Shown here piece by piece: positions 24,235 through 32,439 of a stretch of 53,265 bases of DNA. This DNA comes from Microbacterium testaceum (GTDB lineage: Bacteria > Actinomycetota > Actinomycetes > Actinomycetales > Microbacteriaceae): positions 1 through 53,265 of the forward strand of contig NZ_QDFT01000022.1 of NCBI RefSeq assembly GCF_003075375.1, read 5' to 3'. The notes under the pieces are model-generated. The model worked only from the letters and a program-made list of their open reading frames with translations. It ran no database searches and was not told the DNA's origin. A program made the translations under genes and the position numbers. How positions within the stretch are numbered: the first letter of the stretch is position 1; every line of letters starts with the position of its first letter.

Positions 24235-24873
24235 GTGAGCGGTCATGAAGCGAACGAGCGGTTCGTGCAAGAGACGACGGTCGAGCCCGAGCACATCGCT
24301 CGCGCCCGAGCGCACGCGCTCGAGCTCGGCGCGGCCCCCATCAGCCCCGCGGTGGGCGCCCAGGCGGCGGTGATTTCGGCCGCGTCGCGCGCGCTCAACA
24401 TCGTCGAGGTCGGCACCGGCGGAGGCGTCTCGGGCCTGTGGCTGCTGCACGGATCACCGCGCGCGACGATCACCACGATCGACAGCGAGCCCGAGCACCT
24501 CGGCGCCGCCCGTCAGGCCTTCGCCGACGCGCGCGTCCCCGCGGCGCGGGCCCGCTTCATCACCGGCCGCGCCGCCGACGTGCTGCCCCGCATGAACGAG
24601 GCCTCGTACGACATCGTCTTCATCGACGCCGACCCCGAGGGCGTCATCGAGTACGTCGAGCACGGCCTGCGTCTGGTGCGCGCGGGCGGCACGGTGCTCA
24701 TCCCCCGCGTCCTGTCCGGCGGCGCCGTCGCCGACCCGGTGCGCCGCGACGCCGTCACCACCGCCTACCGGTCGCTCATCCAAGAGGTGCAGGCGTCCCC
24801 CGCCGTGATCGGCGCCCTGTCGACGACGGGTGAAGGGCTGCTGCAGCTGACCACCCGTCCCACCCAGGGCTGA
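24235..24873 (+). CDS. SAM-dependent O-methyltransferase, family 3
   Basis: 212 aa. Rossmann-type methyltransferase of the catechol/caffeoyl-CoA group: glycine loop VEVGTGGGVSGLWLL, acidic loop TTIDSEPEH, DIVFIDADPEG, and RVLSGGAVADP in place of the usual DNxLWxGxV segment. It corresponds to M. tuberculosis Rv1220c, also close to tatB. Methyl acceptor unknown. Start choice is open: GGAGGT stands 4 nt before the GTG at 24235, while TAGCCT lies 5 nt before an in-frame GTG at 24223 that would suit a leaderless start and add four residues. Confidence 0.87.
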   Translation: MSGHEANERFVQETTVEPEHIARARAHALELGAAPISPAVGAQAAVISAASRALNIVEVGTGGGVSGLWLLHGSPRATITTIDSEPEHLGAARQAFADARVPAARARFITGRAADVLPRMNEASYDIVFIDADPEGVIEYVEHGLRLVRAGGTVLIPRVLSGGAVADPVRRDAVTTAYRSLIQEVQASPAVIGALSTTGEGLLQLTTRPTQG

Positions 24874-24912
24874 CCCGAAGAGCCCGGCGCGCAACGCCCC
24901 CGGGAACGACGA

Positions 24913-24936
24913 AAGCCGGTCCCGTAGGACCGGCTT
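24913..24936. terminator. Bidirectional terminator between the O-methyltransferase and DUF3117 genes
   Basis: AAGCCGGTCC (24913-24922) pairs with GGACCGGCTT (24927-24936) around a 4-nt loop. The flanking genes converge, so the perfect 10-bp hairpin can serve both. Confidence 0.8.
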
Positions 24937-24954
24937 CCGTGAGCGCGAAGATCG

Positions 24955-25128
24955 TCAGGCGGCGCCGACGACCCCTCCGAGCACGTCGTAGAGTTCTTTC
25001 GCCTCGGCGTCGTTGACGGAGACGACGAGTCGCCCGCCACCCTCGAGCGGAACCCGCACGATGATCAACCGGCCCTCCTTCACGGCCTCCATCGGTCCGT
25101 CACCGGTACGCGGCTTCATGGCTGCCAT
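24955..25128 (-). CDS. DUF3117 small protein
   Basis: 57 aa: starts MAAMKPRTGDGPMEAVKEGR, continues through RVPLEGGGRLVV and ends LGGVVGAA, the full length and sequence pattern of the DUF3117 family found across actinobacteria. Function unknown; the protein is small, soluble and highly conserved. The ATG at 25128 follows AAAGGGGG at good spacing. It converges with the O-methyltransferase gene across a terminator. Confidence 0.9.
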   Translation of the reverse strand: MAAMKPRTGDGPMEAVKEGRLIIVRVPLEGGGRLVVSVNDAEAKELYDVLGGVVGAA

Positions 25129-25221
25129 CGCGGCCCCCTTTTCGTGATTGGTCGTGAACTAGTTTAGTCGGTCGTCGCGGGCACCCCGTGTCGGGGCGCC
25201 CCGACGCGGTCATCGGCCGTC

Positions 25222-26445
25222 TCAGGGGATCTGCCAGTAGGCGTTGCCCAGGCCGTACATGTTGTAGATCCACCACCACTGGCCCAGCAGCGACAGGGCC
25301 AGGACGCCGATGCGCCACGCGCGCGAGCGCGGGAGGGCCAGCGCCCCCCACAGCGGCGACACCGGGACGAGCAGGCGGAACACGCTCGACTGCGGGAAGA
25401 ACACCAGCAGCAGATAGATCAGGTAGCTCGCCGACCACAGCCGCACCTCGACGCCGAGCTTCTTCACCTGCGGCACGAACAGCAGCACGCACGCCGTGCC
25501 GACGATCAGCACGACGAGGAAGGCGTACCCGGCCCAGACGCCGAGACCCCACTGCGTGAACCAGAAGCCGGCGGCCTGCACCCACCCGTCACCGGGCAGG
25601 AATCCACCCTCGCTGTTCCCCGTCCAGTTGCGGCGCCAGGCGAGCTCGGTCGCCAGGTACGCCCCCGGATCACCGGTGACCGCGGCCGCGATCACCTGCC
25701 ACGAGAACCCGACGATCGTGGCCAGCGCACCCAGCGCGACGAGGTGCACGACCTCGCGCGACGGCAGCGGTTCGCGGCGTCGACGCAGGAATCGATGGAT
25801 GCCGTACAGCCCGAGGAACAGCGCGAAGGCCAGGATGCCGGGGCGGGTGAACCCCATCGCCGGCACGAGCGCGTAGAGCCAGCCCCACCGCCGCAGCTGG
25901 ACGCAGCGCAGGGCCAGGAACAGCAGCAGCAGGAACAGCGATTCGGCGTAGCCGACCTGGAACAGCGCCGCCAGCGGACCGCACGCGAACAGGACGACCG
26001 CCCACATCGCCGCCGACGCACCGATGCGCTCGCGCAGCAGGGCGTGCAGCACGACGCACGCGCCATAGCCCGACAGCAGCGAGATGGTCACCGCGCCGGC
26101 GCCCCACGACCCCATGAGCGCCCCCACGGCACCCGACAGCCACGAGTACAGCGGCATGAAGGCCCAGGCGTTCTCGGCGATGTGCCCGCCCGCAGCGAGG
26201 GGCAGCTCGGTCGGGTAGCCCGACACCGCGACCAGCCAGTACCACTGGGCGTCCCACCCGATCGAGAGGTCGGCGAGAGACGGAGAGACGCCGTAGCGCG
26301 AGGCCGGCGTCGACAGGGCCGCGGCGGCGAGGAAGAACCCGGTGGTGACCAGGCGCGCCGCGACGTAGACGAGCGCGATGCGCGCGGCCACGGGCAGGCG
26401 CGACCACACCCGGACCGGCGCGGATGCCGAGACCCCGGTGGTCAC
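25222..26445 (-). CDS. Multi-pass mannosyltransferase, PIG-V-like
   Basis: 407 aa, roughly ten transmembrane helices. WDAQWYWLVAVSGYP near residue 58 is the WDxxxYxxIAxxGY motif of GPI mannosyltransferase 2 (PIG-V) relatives, which use a lipid-phosphate sugar on the outer face of the membrane. Further signatures are FMPLYSWL and GYAESLFLLLLFLALR, the latter also PIG-V-like. In actinobacteria such proteins glycosylate lipids or secreted proteins; the acceptor is unknown. The GTG start overlaps the dapE stop (GTGA), so it is co-transcribed with dapE for no evident metabolic reason. Confidence 0.84.
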   Translation of the reverse strand: MTTGVSASAPVRVWSRLPVAARIALVYVAARLVTTGFFLAAAALSTPASRYGVSPSLADLSIGWDAQWYWLVAVSGYPTELPLAAGGHIAENAWAFMPLYSWLSGAVGALMGSWGAGAVTISLLSGYGACVVLHALLRERIGASAAMWAVVLFACGPLAALFQVGYAESLFLLLLFLALRCVQLRRWGWLYALVPAMGFTRPGILAFALFLGLYGIHRFLRRRREPLPSREVVHLVALGALATIVGFSWQVIAAAVTGDPGAYLATELAWRRNWTGNSEGGFLPGDGWVQAAGFWFTQWGLGVWAGYAFLVVLIVGTACVLLFVPQVKKLGVEVRLWSASYLIYLLLVFFPQSSVFRLLVPVSPLWGALALPRSRAWRIGVLALSLLGQWWWIYNMYGLGNAYWQIP

Positions 26446-27518
26446 GACCCGCTCAGCCAGGCGCGCAGACCGTCCTCGACCGCCACGATCTGCGCGACGG
26501 GGACCCGCTCCTCGTCGTGGTGCGCGAGGTGCGGGTCGCCGGGACCGTAGTTGACGGCCGGGATGCCGAGGGCCGAGAACCGCGCCACGTCCGTCCAGCC
26601 GTACTTGGGCTTCGGGGCGGCGCCGACGGCATCCACGAACTGTGTCGCGAGCTCGGCGTCGAGTCCGGGACGGGCGCCCTCGGCGATGTCGACGATCTCG
26701 ACCGCGAAACCGGTGAAGACGTCGCGCACGACGCGCGCGGCGGCCTCGGCGTCGCGGCTGGGCGCGAAGCGGTAGTTGACCTCGACGGCGCACGCGTCGG
26801 GGATGACGTTGCCCGCCACGCCGCCCGTGATCGACACGGCGTTGAGGCCCTCGCGGTAGACGAGCCCCTCGACCTCGATCTCGCGCGCGCGGTACTCGGC
26901 CAGGCGGGCGAGGATGGGTGCGGCCTTGTGGATGGCGTTCTCGCCGATCCAGGAGCGGGCGCTGTGCGCGCGGACGCCGGTGGTGCGCACGACAGCGCGG
27001 AGGGTGCCGTTGCAGCCCCCCTCGACCTCGCCGTTGCTCGGCTCGCCGAGGATTGCGAAGTCGCCCTCGAACAGGTCGGGACGGTTGCGAGCGAGTCGGC
27101 CGAGGCCGTTCAGCGACGAGTCGACCTCTTCGTGGTCGTACCACATCCAGGTGATGTCGACCGGGGGTGCGCTGAGCTCGGCCGCGAGCTTGAGCTGCAC
27201 GGCGACGCCCGCCTTCATGTCGACGGTGCCGCGCCCCCACAGGAACGCCTCGCCGTCGATCTCACGGTCCTCGACCGGGAGGTTGCGGTTGATGGGCACC
27301 GTGTCGAGGTGCCCGGCGATCACGACGCGGCGCGCCCGGCCCAGGGTGGTCCGGGCGACGATCGTGTCGCCGTCGCGGGTCACCTCGAGGTGGGGGTACG
27401 CCGAGACGGCGGCTTCGATGGCATCCGCGAGAGGAGTCTCGTCCCCCGACACGCTGTGGATGTCGCAGATGGCCCGCGTGAGGGCGACGGAAGAGGACGT
27501 GAGGTCGAGCCCGGGCAT
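26442..27518 (-). CDS. dapE: Succinyl-diaminopimelate desuccinylase
   Basis: 358 aa, M20 family, two-zinc enzyme giving LL-diaminopimelate for lysine and peptidoglycan. Ligand motifs: GHLDTVP, GRGTVDMKAG, YDHEEVDSS (catalytic Glu-Glu), GEPSNGEVEGGC and the C-terminal HLAHHDEERV. The dimerisation domain lies between about residues 175 and 285 with RAHSARSWIGENAI. It diverges from dapD over 43 bp, so two steps of one pathway share a control region. AATGAT lies 6 nt before the ATG, in keeping with leaderless transcription. Confidence 0.93.
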   Translation of the reverse strand: MPGLDLTSSSVALTRAICDIHSVSGDETPLADAIEAAVSAYPHLEVTRDGDTIVARTTLGRARRVVIAGHLDTVPINRNLPVEDREIDGEAFLWGRGTVDMKAGVAVQLKLAAELSAPPVDITWMWYDHEEVDSSLNGLGRLARNRPDLFEGDFAILGEPSNGEVEGGCNGTLRAVVRTTGVRAHSARSWIGENAIHKAAPILARLAEYRAREIEVEGLVYREGLNAVSITGGVAGNVIPDACAVEVNYRFAPSRDAEAAARVVRDVFTGFAVEIVDIAEGARPGLDAELATQFVDAVGAAPKPKYGWTDVARFSALGIPAVNYGPGDPHLAHHDEERVPVAQIVAVEDGLRAWLSGS

Positions 27519-27561
27519 GCCCCGATCATTTCACACGCGGTCGCGCCGGTAGCCTGGGCTC
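27519..27561. promoter_or_regulatory. Divergent leaderless promoters of dapE and dapD
   Basis: On the plus strand TAGCCT (27550-27555) is followed by 6 nt and the dapD GTG. On the minus strand AATGAT (27525-27530) is followed by 6 nt and the dapE ATG. Both -35 regions must overlap the opposite promoter or reach into the opposite gene, so the two promoters may compete. Confidence 0.6.
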
Positions 27562-28482
27562 GTGAGTGACGAACGACTGATCAGCGCTGCCGGCCTCTCG
27601 ACGCGGACCACCGGGGGAACGGTGCTCGACGCGTGGTTCCCGAACCCGCGGCTCGGCGCCATCGACGACCTCTCCGCTCTCGAAACGGAGCTGTCCGCGT
27701 CCGCAGGCCCCGACGAGCGCCGCGGTGTCGTCGTCGAGACCGTGTCGCTGCAGATCGACGCGGATGCCGCCCCGACCTCGACCGTCGACGCCTACCTGCG
27801 CCTGCACGCGCTGTCGCACCTGCTCGTGCGTCCGAACGAGATCAACCTCGACGGCATCTTCGGCCACCTGCCCAACGTGGCGTGGACGACAGCGGGCCCG
27901 ATGCACCCCGATGACGCGACGCGCCTGCTGCCGCGGCTGCGGGCCCACGGCATCCAGCTCCAGGGGCTCGACAAGTTCCCGCGTCTGACCGACTACGTCC
28001 TGCCCGCCGGGGTGCGCATCGCCGACGCGTCGCGGGTTCGCCTGGGCGCGCACCTCTCCCCCGGCACCACCGTGATGCACGAGGGCTTCGTCAACTTCAA
28101 CGCCGGAACCCTCGGCTCGTCGATGATCGAGGGCCGCGTCTCGCAGGGCGTCGTGATCGGCGACGGCACCGACATCGGCGGAGGCGCCTCGATCATGGGC
28201 ACGCTGTCGGGCGGCGGCACCCACCGCGTCTCGATCGGCGCGCGGACCCTGCTGGGCGCGAACGCCGGCATCGGCATCTCGCTGGGCGACGACTGCGTCG
28301 TCGAGGCCGGGCTCTACGTCACGGCGGGCACGAAGGTCCGCGTCGGAGACGAGACGGTCAAGGCCGGCGAACTGTCGGGCCGCGACGGCATCCTGTTCCG
28401 CCGCAACTCCCTCACGGGTGCGGTCGAGGCCTCGGCGCGCGCCGGCGTCGGCGTGACGCTGAACGACGCCCTGCACGCCTGA
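27562..28482 (+). CDS. dapD: Tetrahydrodipicolinate N-succinyltransferase
   Basis: 306 aa; succinylates tetrahydrodipicolinate from succinyl-CoA. The C-terminal half is a left-handed beta helix with hexapeptide turns ([63 protein letters not shown]). The N-terminal half and length match the actinobacterial DapD group (M. tuberculosis Rv1201c) rather than the shorter proteobacterial type. Start is the GTG set by the TAGCCT element; no ribosome site is visible. Confidence 0.93.
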   Translation: MSDERLISAAGLSTRTTGGTVLDAWFPNPRLGAIDDLSALETELSASAGPDERRGVVVETVSLQIDADAAPTSTVDAYLRLHALSHLLVRPNEINLDGIFGHLPNVAWTTAGPMHPDDATRLLPRLRAHGIQLQGLDKFPRLTDYVLPAGVRIADASRVRLGAHLSPGTTVMHEGFVNFNAGTLGSSMIEGRVSQGVVIGDGTDIGGGASIMGTLSGGGTHRVSIGARTLLGANAGIGISLGDDCVVEAGLYVTAGTKVRVGDETVKAGELSGRDGILFRRNSLTGAVEASARAGVGVTLNDALHA

Positions 28483-28519
28483 GCGCGCGGCGCCCCGGCT
28501 GACGCCGCCCACGGGGTCC

Positions 28520-28580
28520 CGCGCCCGCGGGGTGTCGCGCCCGCGGGGTGTCGCGCCCGCGGGGCCCCGCGCCCGCGGGA
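28520..28580. repeat. 16-bp tandem repeat, nearly four units
   Basis: CGCGCCCGCGGGGTGT at 28520 and 28536, with the variant CGCGCCCGCGGGGCCC at 28552 and a 13-bp partial unit at 28568. It directly precedes the single palindrome at 28587, between the convergent dapD and DDAH genes. Confidence 0.75.
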
Positions 28581-28586
28581 AGACGC

Positions 28587-28653
28587 CGATAAACGCTGTC
28601 CGTGCTGAGAAACGCTCCGTCACCGCGTTTCTCGGCACAGATGGCGTTTATCG
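28587..28653. repeat. Fifth copy of the nested palindrome (CGATAAACGC family)
   Basis: Outer arms CGATAAACGC (28587-28596) and GCGTTTATCG (28644-28653) are identical to those at 13082-13617, and so are the 9-nt spacers and loop length. Inner arms are TGAGAAACGC (28606-28615) and GCGTTTCTCG (28625-28634). Compared with the array, the C-G pair at inner position 6 is an A-T pair, a compensatory change. GTGC/GCAC flanks lengthen the inner stem to 14 bp. It lies between convergent genes. Confidence 0.88.
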
Positions 28654-28682
28654 GCGCCACGACGCCGACCGGAGCCGCCCCG

Positions 28683-29444
28683 TCAGTCACGCACGCGCAC
28701 CGACAGACAGGTGACGCACCCCTCGAGCTTCTCGAACTCGCTGATGTCCACCGTGACGACCTCGAGCCCCCGCGCGCGATGCGACGCGGCCGTCTCGGGA
28801 GCATCCGCCGACATCAGCACGGTGCTGTCGTCGAGCACCACCACTGCGGTGCCGTGCTCCTCGGGGACGCCCGCGAACCGCGGGAACAGACCAGGGTCGT
28901 CGACGAGCGGCTCGAACCCGATCACCGTGCCGTCCGGTAGCGCCGTCACCCCCGACTTGAGGTGCAGCACCTTGCCGACCGGGATCTCGCGCACGACCCA
29001 CCCGCGCGTCTCGAGCAGCGTTCGCAGCTGCGCGATGCCCTCCGCATTCGTGCGGGACGACGCGCCCACGTACACGGTGTCGCCGACCTTGAGCACGTCG
29101 CCGCCGTCGAGGGTGCCCGGCTCGGCGATCTCGGCGGTGTCGATCCCGGATGCCACCACCCCGACGCGCACCGTCTCGGCCTCGCCTCGGCGCGACTCGG
29201 CGCCCGCCCGGCACAGCACGGCCAGGTCGCCGAAGATCACCACGGCATCCTCGACGAAGACCCCGTCGGGATGCGCGTCGGCCGGCTCGATCTCGATCAC
29301 GTCCCAGCCGCGCGAGCGGAAGGCGTCGACGTATCCGCGCCACTGCTCGACAGCCAGATCGGCGTCGACCGGCACGCGGTCGAGGTGCGTGAGCTCGCCC
29401 TCGGCGAGCAGGGGCGAGGGGCGGCGGACCAGCAGGCGCGGCAT
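28683..29444 (-). CDS. Dimethylarginine dimethylaminohydrolase (DDAH)-like protein
   Basis: 253 aa, pentein-fold hydrolase. Landmarks: GVFVEDAVVIF, EPGTLDGGDVLKVGD (substrate-binding Asp), VLHLKSGVTAL with the catalytic His and EGCVTCLSVRV with the catalytic Cys near the C-terminus. DDAH releases citrulline and dimethylamine from methylated arginine; bacterial relatives also act on other guanidines, so the substrate is an inference. The ATG at 29444 follows TAGGGT with a 6-nt gap, suggesting a leaderless transcript. Confidence 0.88.
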   Translation of the reverse strand: MPRLLVRRPSPLLAEGELTHLDRVPVDADLAVEQWRGYVDAFRSRGWDVIEIEPADAHPDGVFVEDAVVIFGDLAVLCRAGAESRRGEAETVRVGVVASGIDTAEIAEPGTLDGGDVLKVGDTVYVGASSRTNAEGIAQLRTLLETRGWVVREIPVGKVLHLKSGVTALPDGTVIGFEPLVDDPGLFPRFAGVPEEHGTAVVVLDDSTVLMSADAPETAASHRARGLEVVTVDISEFEKLEGCVTCLSVRVRD

Positions 29445-29450
29445 GCCCCG

Positions 29451-29456
29451 ACCCTA
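29451..29456 (-). promoter_or_regulatory. -10 element TAGGGT, leaderless promoter of the DDAH-like gene
   Basis: On the minus strand TAGGGT, then CGGGGC, then the ATG start. Confidence 0.6.
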
Positions 29457-29509
29457 GTGGGTCTCGGCGGGCGTCGCGGATCGGCGTTCGCGCGGCTCCC
29501 CCTCCCCTC

Positions 29510-29717
29510 GTCCCACTTACGGGGGCGCATGTCCCACTTCTGACGGGGTATGTCCCACATATCGCGGTTCGGCAGCCTCCCGACCGACCAAAAGTGGGAC
29601 GAGGCCCCGAGCGCCGGGCTCACCAGCCACGCCACCGACGCCATGTCCCACTTCTGACGGGGTATGTCCCACATATCGCGGTTCGGCAGCCTCCCGACCG
29701 ACCAAAAGTGGGACGAG
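29510..29717. repeat. Two identical 75-bp palindromic repeats (GTCCCACTT family) plus a partial arm
   Basis: Copies at 29529-29603 and 29643-29717 (period 114) are identical base for base. Each opens with GTCCCACTT, has a second GTCCCAC about 20 nt later and closes with AAGTGGGAC, so two left arms can compete for one right arm. An inner GCGGTTCGG/CCGACCG pairing is possible. A lone GTCCCACTT at 29510 may be a remnant. Short ORFs here (MSHISRFGSLPTDQKWDE in both copies) are most simply repeat translations. Together with the gltA terminator these fill the 336-bp gap. Confidence 0.88.
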
Positions 29718-29735
29718 CACGGCCGCCCCCAAGAA

Positions 29736-29771
29736 GAACGCCCCGCCCCTCCGAAGAGGGACGGGGCGTTC
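29736..29771 (-). terminator. Terminator of gltA
   Basis: GAACGCCCCG (29736-29745) pairs with CGGGGCGTTC (29762-29771); a mismatch and five further pairs CCCTC/GAGGG close a CGAA loop. Read on the minus strand the loop is UUCG, a very stable tetraloop, followed by UUCUU. Confidence 0.85.
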
Positions 29772-29780
29772 GACGCCGGC

Positions 29781-31076
29781 TCAGACGCCGGGGTAGTTGC
29801 GCTCGGCGGCACCCGTGTACAGCTGCTGCGGGCGGCCGATCTTGGTCTGCGGGTCGGTGATCGCCTCGCGCCACTGCGCCAACCAGCCGGGCAGGCGACC
29901 GATCGCGAAGAGCACGGTGAACATGCGCGTGGGGAAGCCCATCGCCTTGTAGATCACGCCGGTGTAGAAGTCGACGTTGGGGTACAGGCGACGCTCCTTG
30001 AAGTAGTCGTCCTGCAGCGCGATCTGCTCGAGCTCTTTCGCGAGGTCGAGCAGCGGGTCGCTGACGCCGAGGGCCTCGAGCACCTCGTCGGCCGCTTCTT
30101 TGACGAGCTTGGCGCGGGGGTCGTAGTTCTTGTAGACCCGGTGGCCGAAGCCCATGAGCTTGACGCCCTCTTCTTTGTTCTTGACCCGCTCGACGAAGCG
30201 CTCGACGCTCTCGCCCGAGTCGCGGATGCGGCCGAGCATCTGCAGCACGGCCTCGTTGGCGCCGCCGTGCAGGGGTCCGGAGAGGGCCTGGATGCCGGCG
30301 GAGATCGACGCGAACTGGTTGGCACCGGTCGACCCGACCAGACGCACCGTCGAGGTCGAGGCGTTCTGCTCGTGATCGGCGTGCAGCATGAGCAGCAGGT
30401 CGAGCGCCTTCGTCATGACCGGGTTGACCTGGTAGATCTCGCTCAGCACGCCGAAGTTCAGCTTGAGGAAGTTGTCGACGAAGCTCAGCGAGTTGTCGGG
30501 GTACAGGAAGGCCTGGCCGATGCTCTTCTTGTGCGCGTAGGCCGCGATCACGGGGAGCTTCGCGAGCATGCGCACCGTGTTGAGCTCGACGTGCTCGGGG
30601 TTGTGCGGGTCGGACTCGGCCTCGTAGTAGGTCGACAGAGCGGCGGTCGCGGCCGACAGCACCGACATGGGGTGCGCGGTCGGCGGCAGCGACGAGAAGA
30701 AGCGCTTGAGGTCTTCGTGCAGCAGGGTGTGGCGGCGGATGCGCTCGTCGAACGACGCCAGCTCGGATGCCGAGGGCAGCTCGCCGTAGATGAGCAGCCA
30801 CGCGACCTCGAGGTAGGTGCTGTTCTTCGCGAGCTGCTCGATCGGGTAGCCGCGGTAGCGGAGGATGCCCTGATCGCCGTCGATGAAGGTGATGTCGGAC
30901 TTGGTCGACGCCGTGTTGACGAATCCGTAGTCGATCGTCGTGTGACCGGTCTGCTTGGTCAGCGACGCGATGTCGATGCTCGGGACGCCGTCGGTGCCTC
31001 GCAGGACCGGGAATTCGGCGGCCTTGCCCCCTACCGTGAGAGTGGCCTTGTCCTGCTGCGTGCCCGCGTCGCTCAC
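29781..31076 (-). CDS. gltA: Citrate synthase
   Basis: 431 aa, first step of the TCA cycle (oxaloacetate + acetyl-CoA). The length and N-terminal domain (PSIDIASLTKQTG, FIDGDQGILRYRGYPI) match the type II hexameric citrate synthase of actinobacteria. Catalytic residues lie in SGPLHGGANEA (His), GFGHRVYKNYDPR (His/Arg) and NVDFYTG (Asp). I place the start at the GTG at 31076 because AAGGAGG precedes it at good spacing; the open frame extends to 31190. The 256-bp gap upstream holds two GGATGCC heptamers and presumably the promoter, which I cannot define. Confidence 0.95.
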   Translation of the reverse strand: MSDAGTQQDKATLTVGGKAAEFPVLRGTDGVPSIDIASLTKQTGHTTIDYGFVNTASTKSDITFIDGDQGILRYRGYPIEQLAKNSTYLEVAWLLIYGELPSASELASFDERIRRHTLLHEDLKRFFSSLPPTAHPMSVLSAATAALSTYYEAESDPHNPEHVELNTVRMLAKLPVIAAYAHKKSIGQAFLYPDNSLSFVDNFLKLNFGVLSEIYQVNPVMTKALDLLLMLHADHEQNASTSTVRLVGSTGANQFASISAGIQALSGPLHGGANEAVLQMLGRIRDSGESVERFVERVKNKEEGVKLMGFGHRVYKNYDPRAKLVKEAADEVLEALGVSDPLLDLAKELEQIALQDDYFKERRLYPNVDFYTGVIYKAMGFPTRMFTVLFAIGRLPGWLAQWREAITDPQTKIGRPQQLYTGAAERNYPGV

Positions 31077-31332
31077 CGCGCCTCCTTGCGATTTCTGGTC
31101 GCCCGTCCGGTCGATCGCGAGGCTTGCGGCACCCGCGGTCTTCTCGACCGATGGATGCCACGGGTATGGCCTCCGGGTCGGCACGCGCACGGAGGGATGC
31201 CCCGGACGCTGTGCTTCTACAGCCTAGTAGGCCAGGGGTCGTACAGATGACACCGCCAAAGGATGCTCCCATCGAATGGAGGGATCCTCCTGATCAGCGC
31301 GCCGGATGAGGGCGAAGACCCGCCCGGGGCCG

Positions 31333-32436
31333 TCAGCCGGCCAGGCGCGCCGCCGCCGCGGCGATGCGCTCATCGGTGGCCGTGAGCGAGAACCGCACGT
31401 GATCCGGGTAGTGGGTGCCGTAGAAATGTCCCGGTCCGACCAGGATGCCGAGCTCGGCCAGGCGCCCGACGCTCTCCCACGCGTCACGGCCCTCGGTGGC
31501 CCACAGGTACAGCCCGCCCTCGCTGCGGTCGATGGTGAAGCCGGCGGCCTCGATCGCGGGCTTGAGCACCGCGCGGCGGCGGGCGTAGAGCGCGCGCTGC
31601 GCGGCGACGTGCTGGTCGTCGCCGAGGGCGACGGTCATCGCGCGCTGCACGGGCGCGGGCGGCATGAGGCCCAGGTGCTTGCGCCCGGTCAGCAGGCGCT
31701 CCACGAGCGTCGGATCGCCGGCCAGGAAGGCCGCACGGTACCCCGCGAGGTTCGACTGCTTGCTGAGGGAGTACACCGACAGCACCCCGGCCAGGTCGTC
31801 GCCGACGACGCGCGGGTCGAGCACGCTCGGCACGGGCTGCGCGTCCCACGGGGCGTCCCAGCCCAGTTCGGCATAGCACTCGTCCGAGGCCAAGACGGCG
31901 CCGATCTCGCGCGCGCGGGTCACGGCATCCCGGAGTTCATCCGTCGACAGCACCCGGCCGTCGGGGTTCCCCGGCGAGTTGATCCAGATGAGGCGCGCGT
32001 GAGAGGGCCACTGGTCGGGATCATCGGATGCCACTGCCTCGGCGCCCACCAGGCGAGCGCCGACCTCGTACGTGGGGTAGGCGGCGCGGGGATGCACTAC
32101 GGCATCGCCGGGGCCGAGCCCGAGCAGCAGCGGCAACAGGGCGACGAGCTCTTTGGAACCGACGGTCGGCAGCACGTTCTCGGCGCTCAGCCCCGGAACA
32201 CCGCGACGGCGGTGGTACCACTCGGCGATCGCCTCGCGCAGCGCCGGGGTGCCCGCGGTCTGCGGATAGGCGTGCGCGTCGGTCGCGTCGGCGAGGGCCG
32301 CCGCGACGACGGCCGGCGTCGGGTCGACGGGCGAGCCGATCGACAGGTCGACGATCCCGTCGGGGTGGCGCCGTGCACGCTCCGCGTACGGGGCGACGGC
32401 ATCCCAGGGGTAGTCGGCGAGGTCGGCGACGCCCAC
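31333..32436 (-). CDS. dapC: Succinyldiaminopimelate transaminase
   Basis: 367 aa, PLP-dependent class I/II aminotransferase converting the keto intermediate to N-succinyl-diaminopimelate, the step between DapD and DapE. Motifs: SIGSPVDPTP, YPQTAGTPALREAI, PTVGSKEL, INSPGNPDGRVLS, SDECYAEL and SLSKQSNLAGYR with the Schiff-base lysine. The C-terminal Arg in HVRFSLTAT binds the substrate carboxylate. It starts with GTG 3 bp after the ferredoxin stop; the same ferredoxin-dapC pair occurs in M. tuberculosis (Rv1177-Rv1178). Confidence 0.92.
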   Translation of the reverse strand: MGVADLADYPWDAVAPYAERARRHPDGIVDLSIGSPVDPTPAVVAAALADATDAHAYPQTAGTPALREAIAEWYHRRRGVPGLSAENVLPTVGSKELVALLPLLLGLGPGDAVVHPRAAYPTYEVGARLVGAEAVASDDPDQWPSHARLIWINSPGNPDGRVLSTDELRDAVTRAREIGAVLASDECYAELGWDAPWDAQPVPSVLDPRVVGDDLAGVLSVYSLSKQSNLAGYRAAFLAGDPTLVERLLTGRKHLGLMPPAPVQRAMTVALGDDQHVAAQRALYARRRAVLKPAIEAAGFTIDRSEGGLYLWATEGRDAWESVGRLAELGILVGPGHFYGTHYPDHVRFSLTATDERIAAAAARLAG

Positions 32437-32439
32437 GAC

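Noticed and set aside
28500..28660. Possible riboswitch between dapD and the DDAH-like gene
   Set aside because: It lies downstream of both converging genes, so it cannot act as a leader; the structure is the repeat palindrome.
29517..29860. Short ORFs with RDMWDIPRQKWDM or MSHISRFGSLPTDQKWDE repeats
   Set aside because: They coincide with the identical 75-bp repeats and have no codon bias of their own. I treat them as repeat DNA, with the reservation given in the findings.
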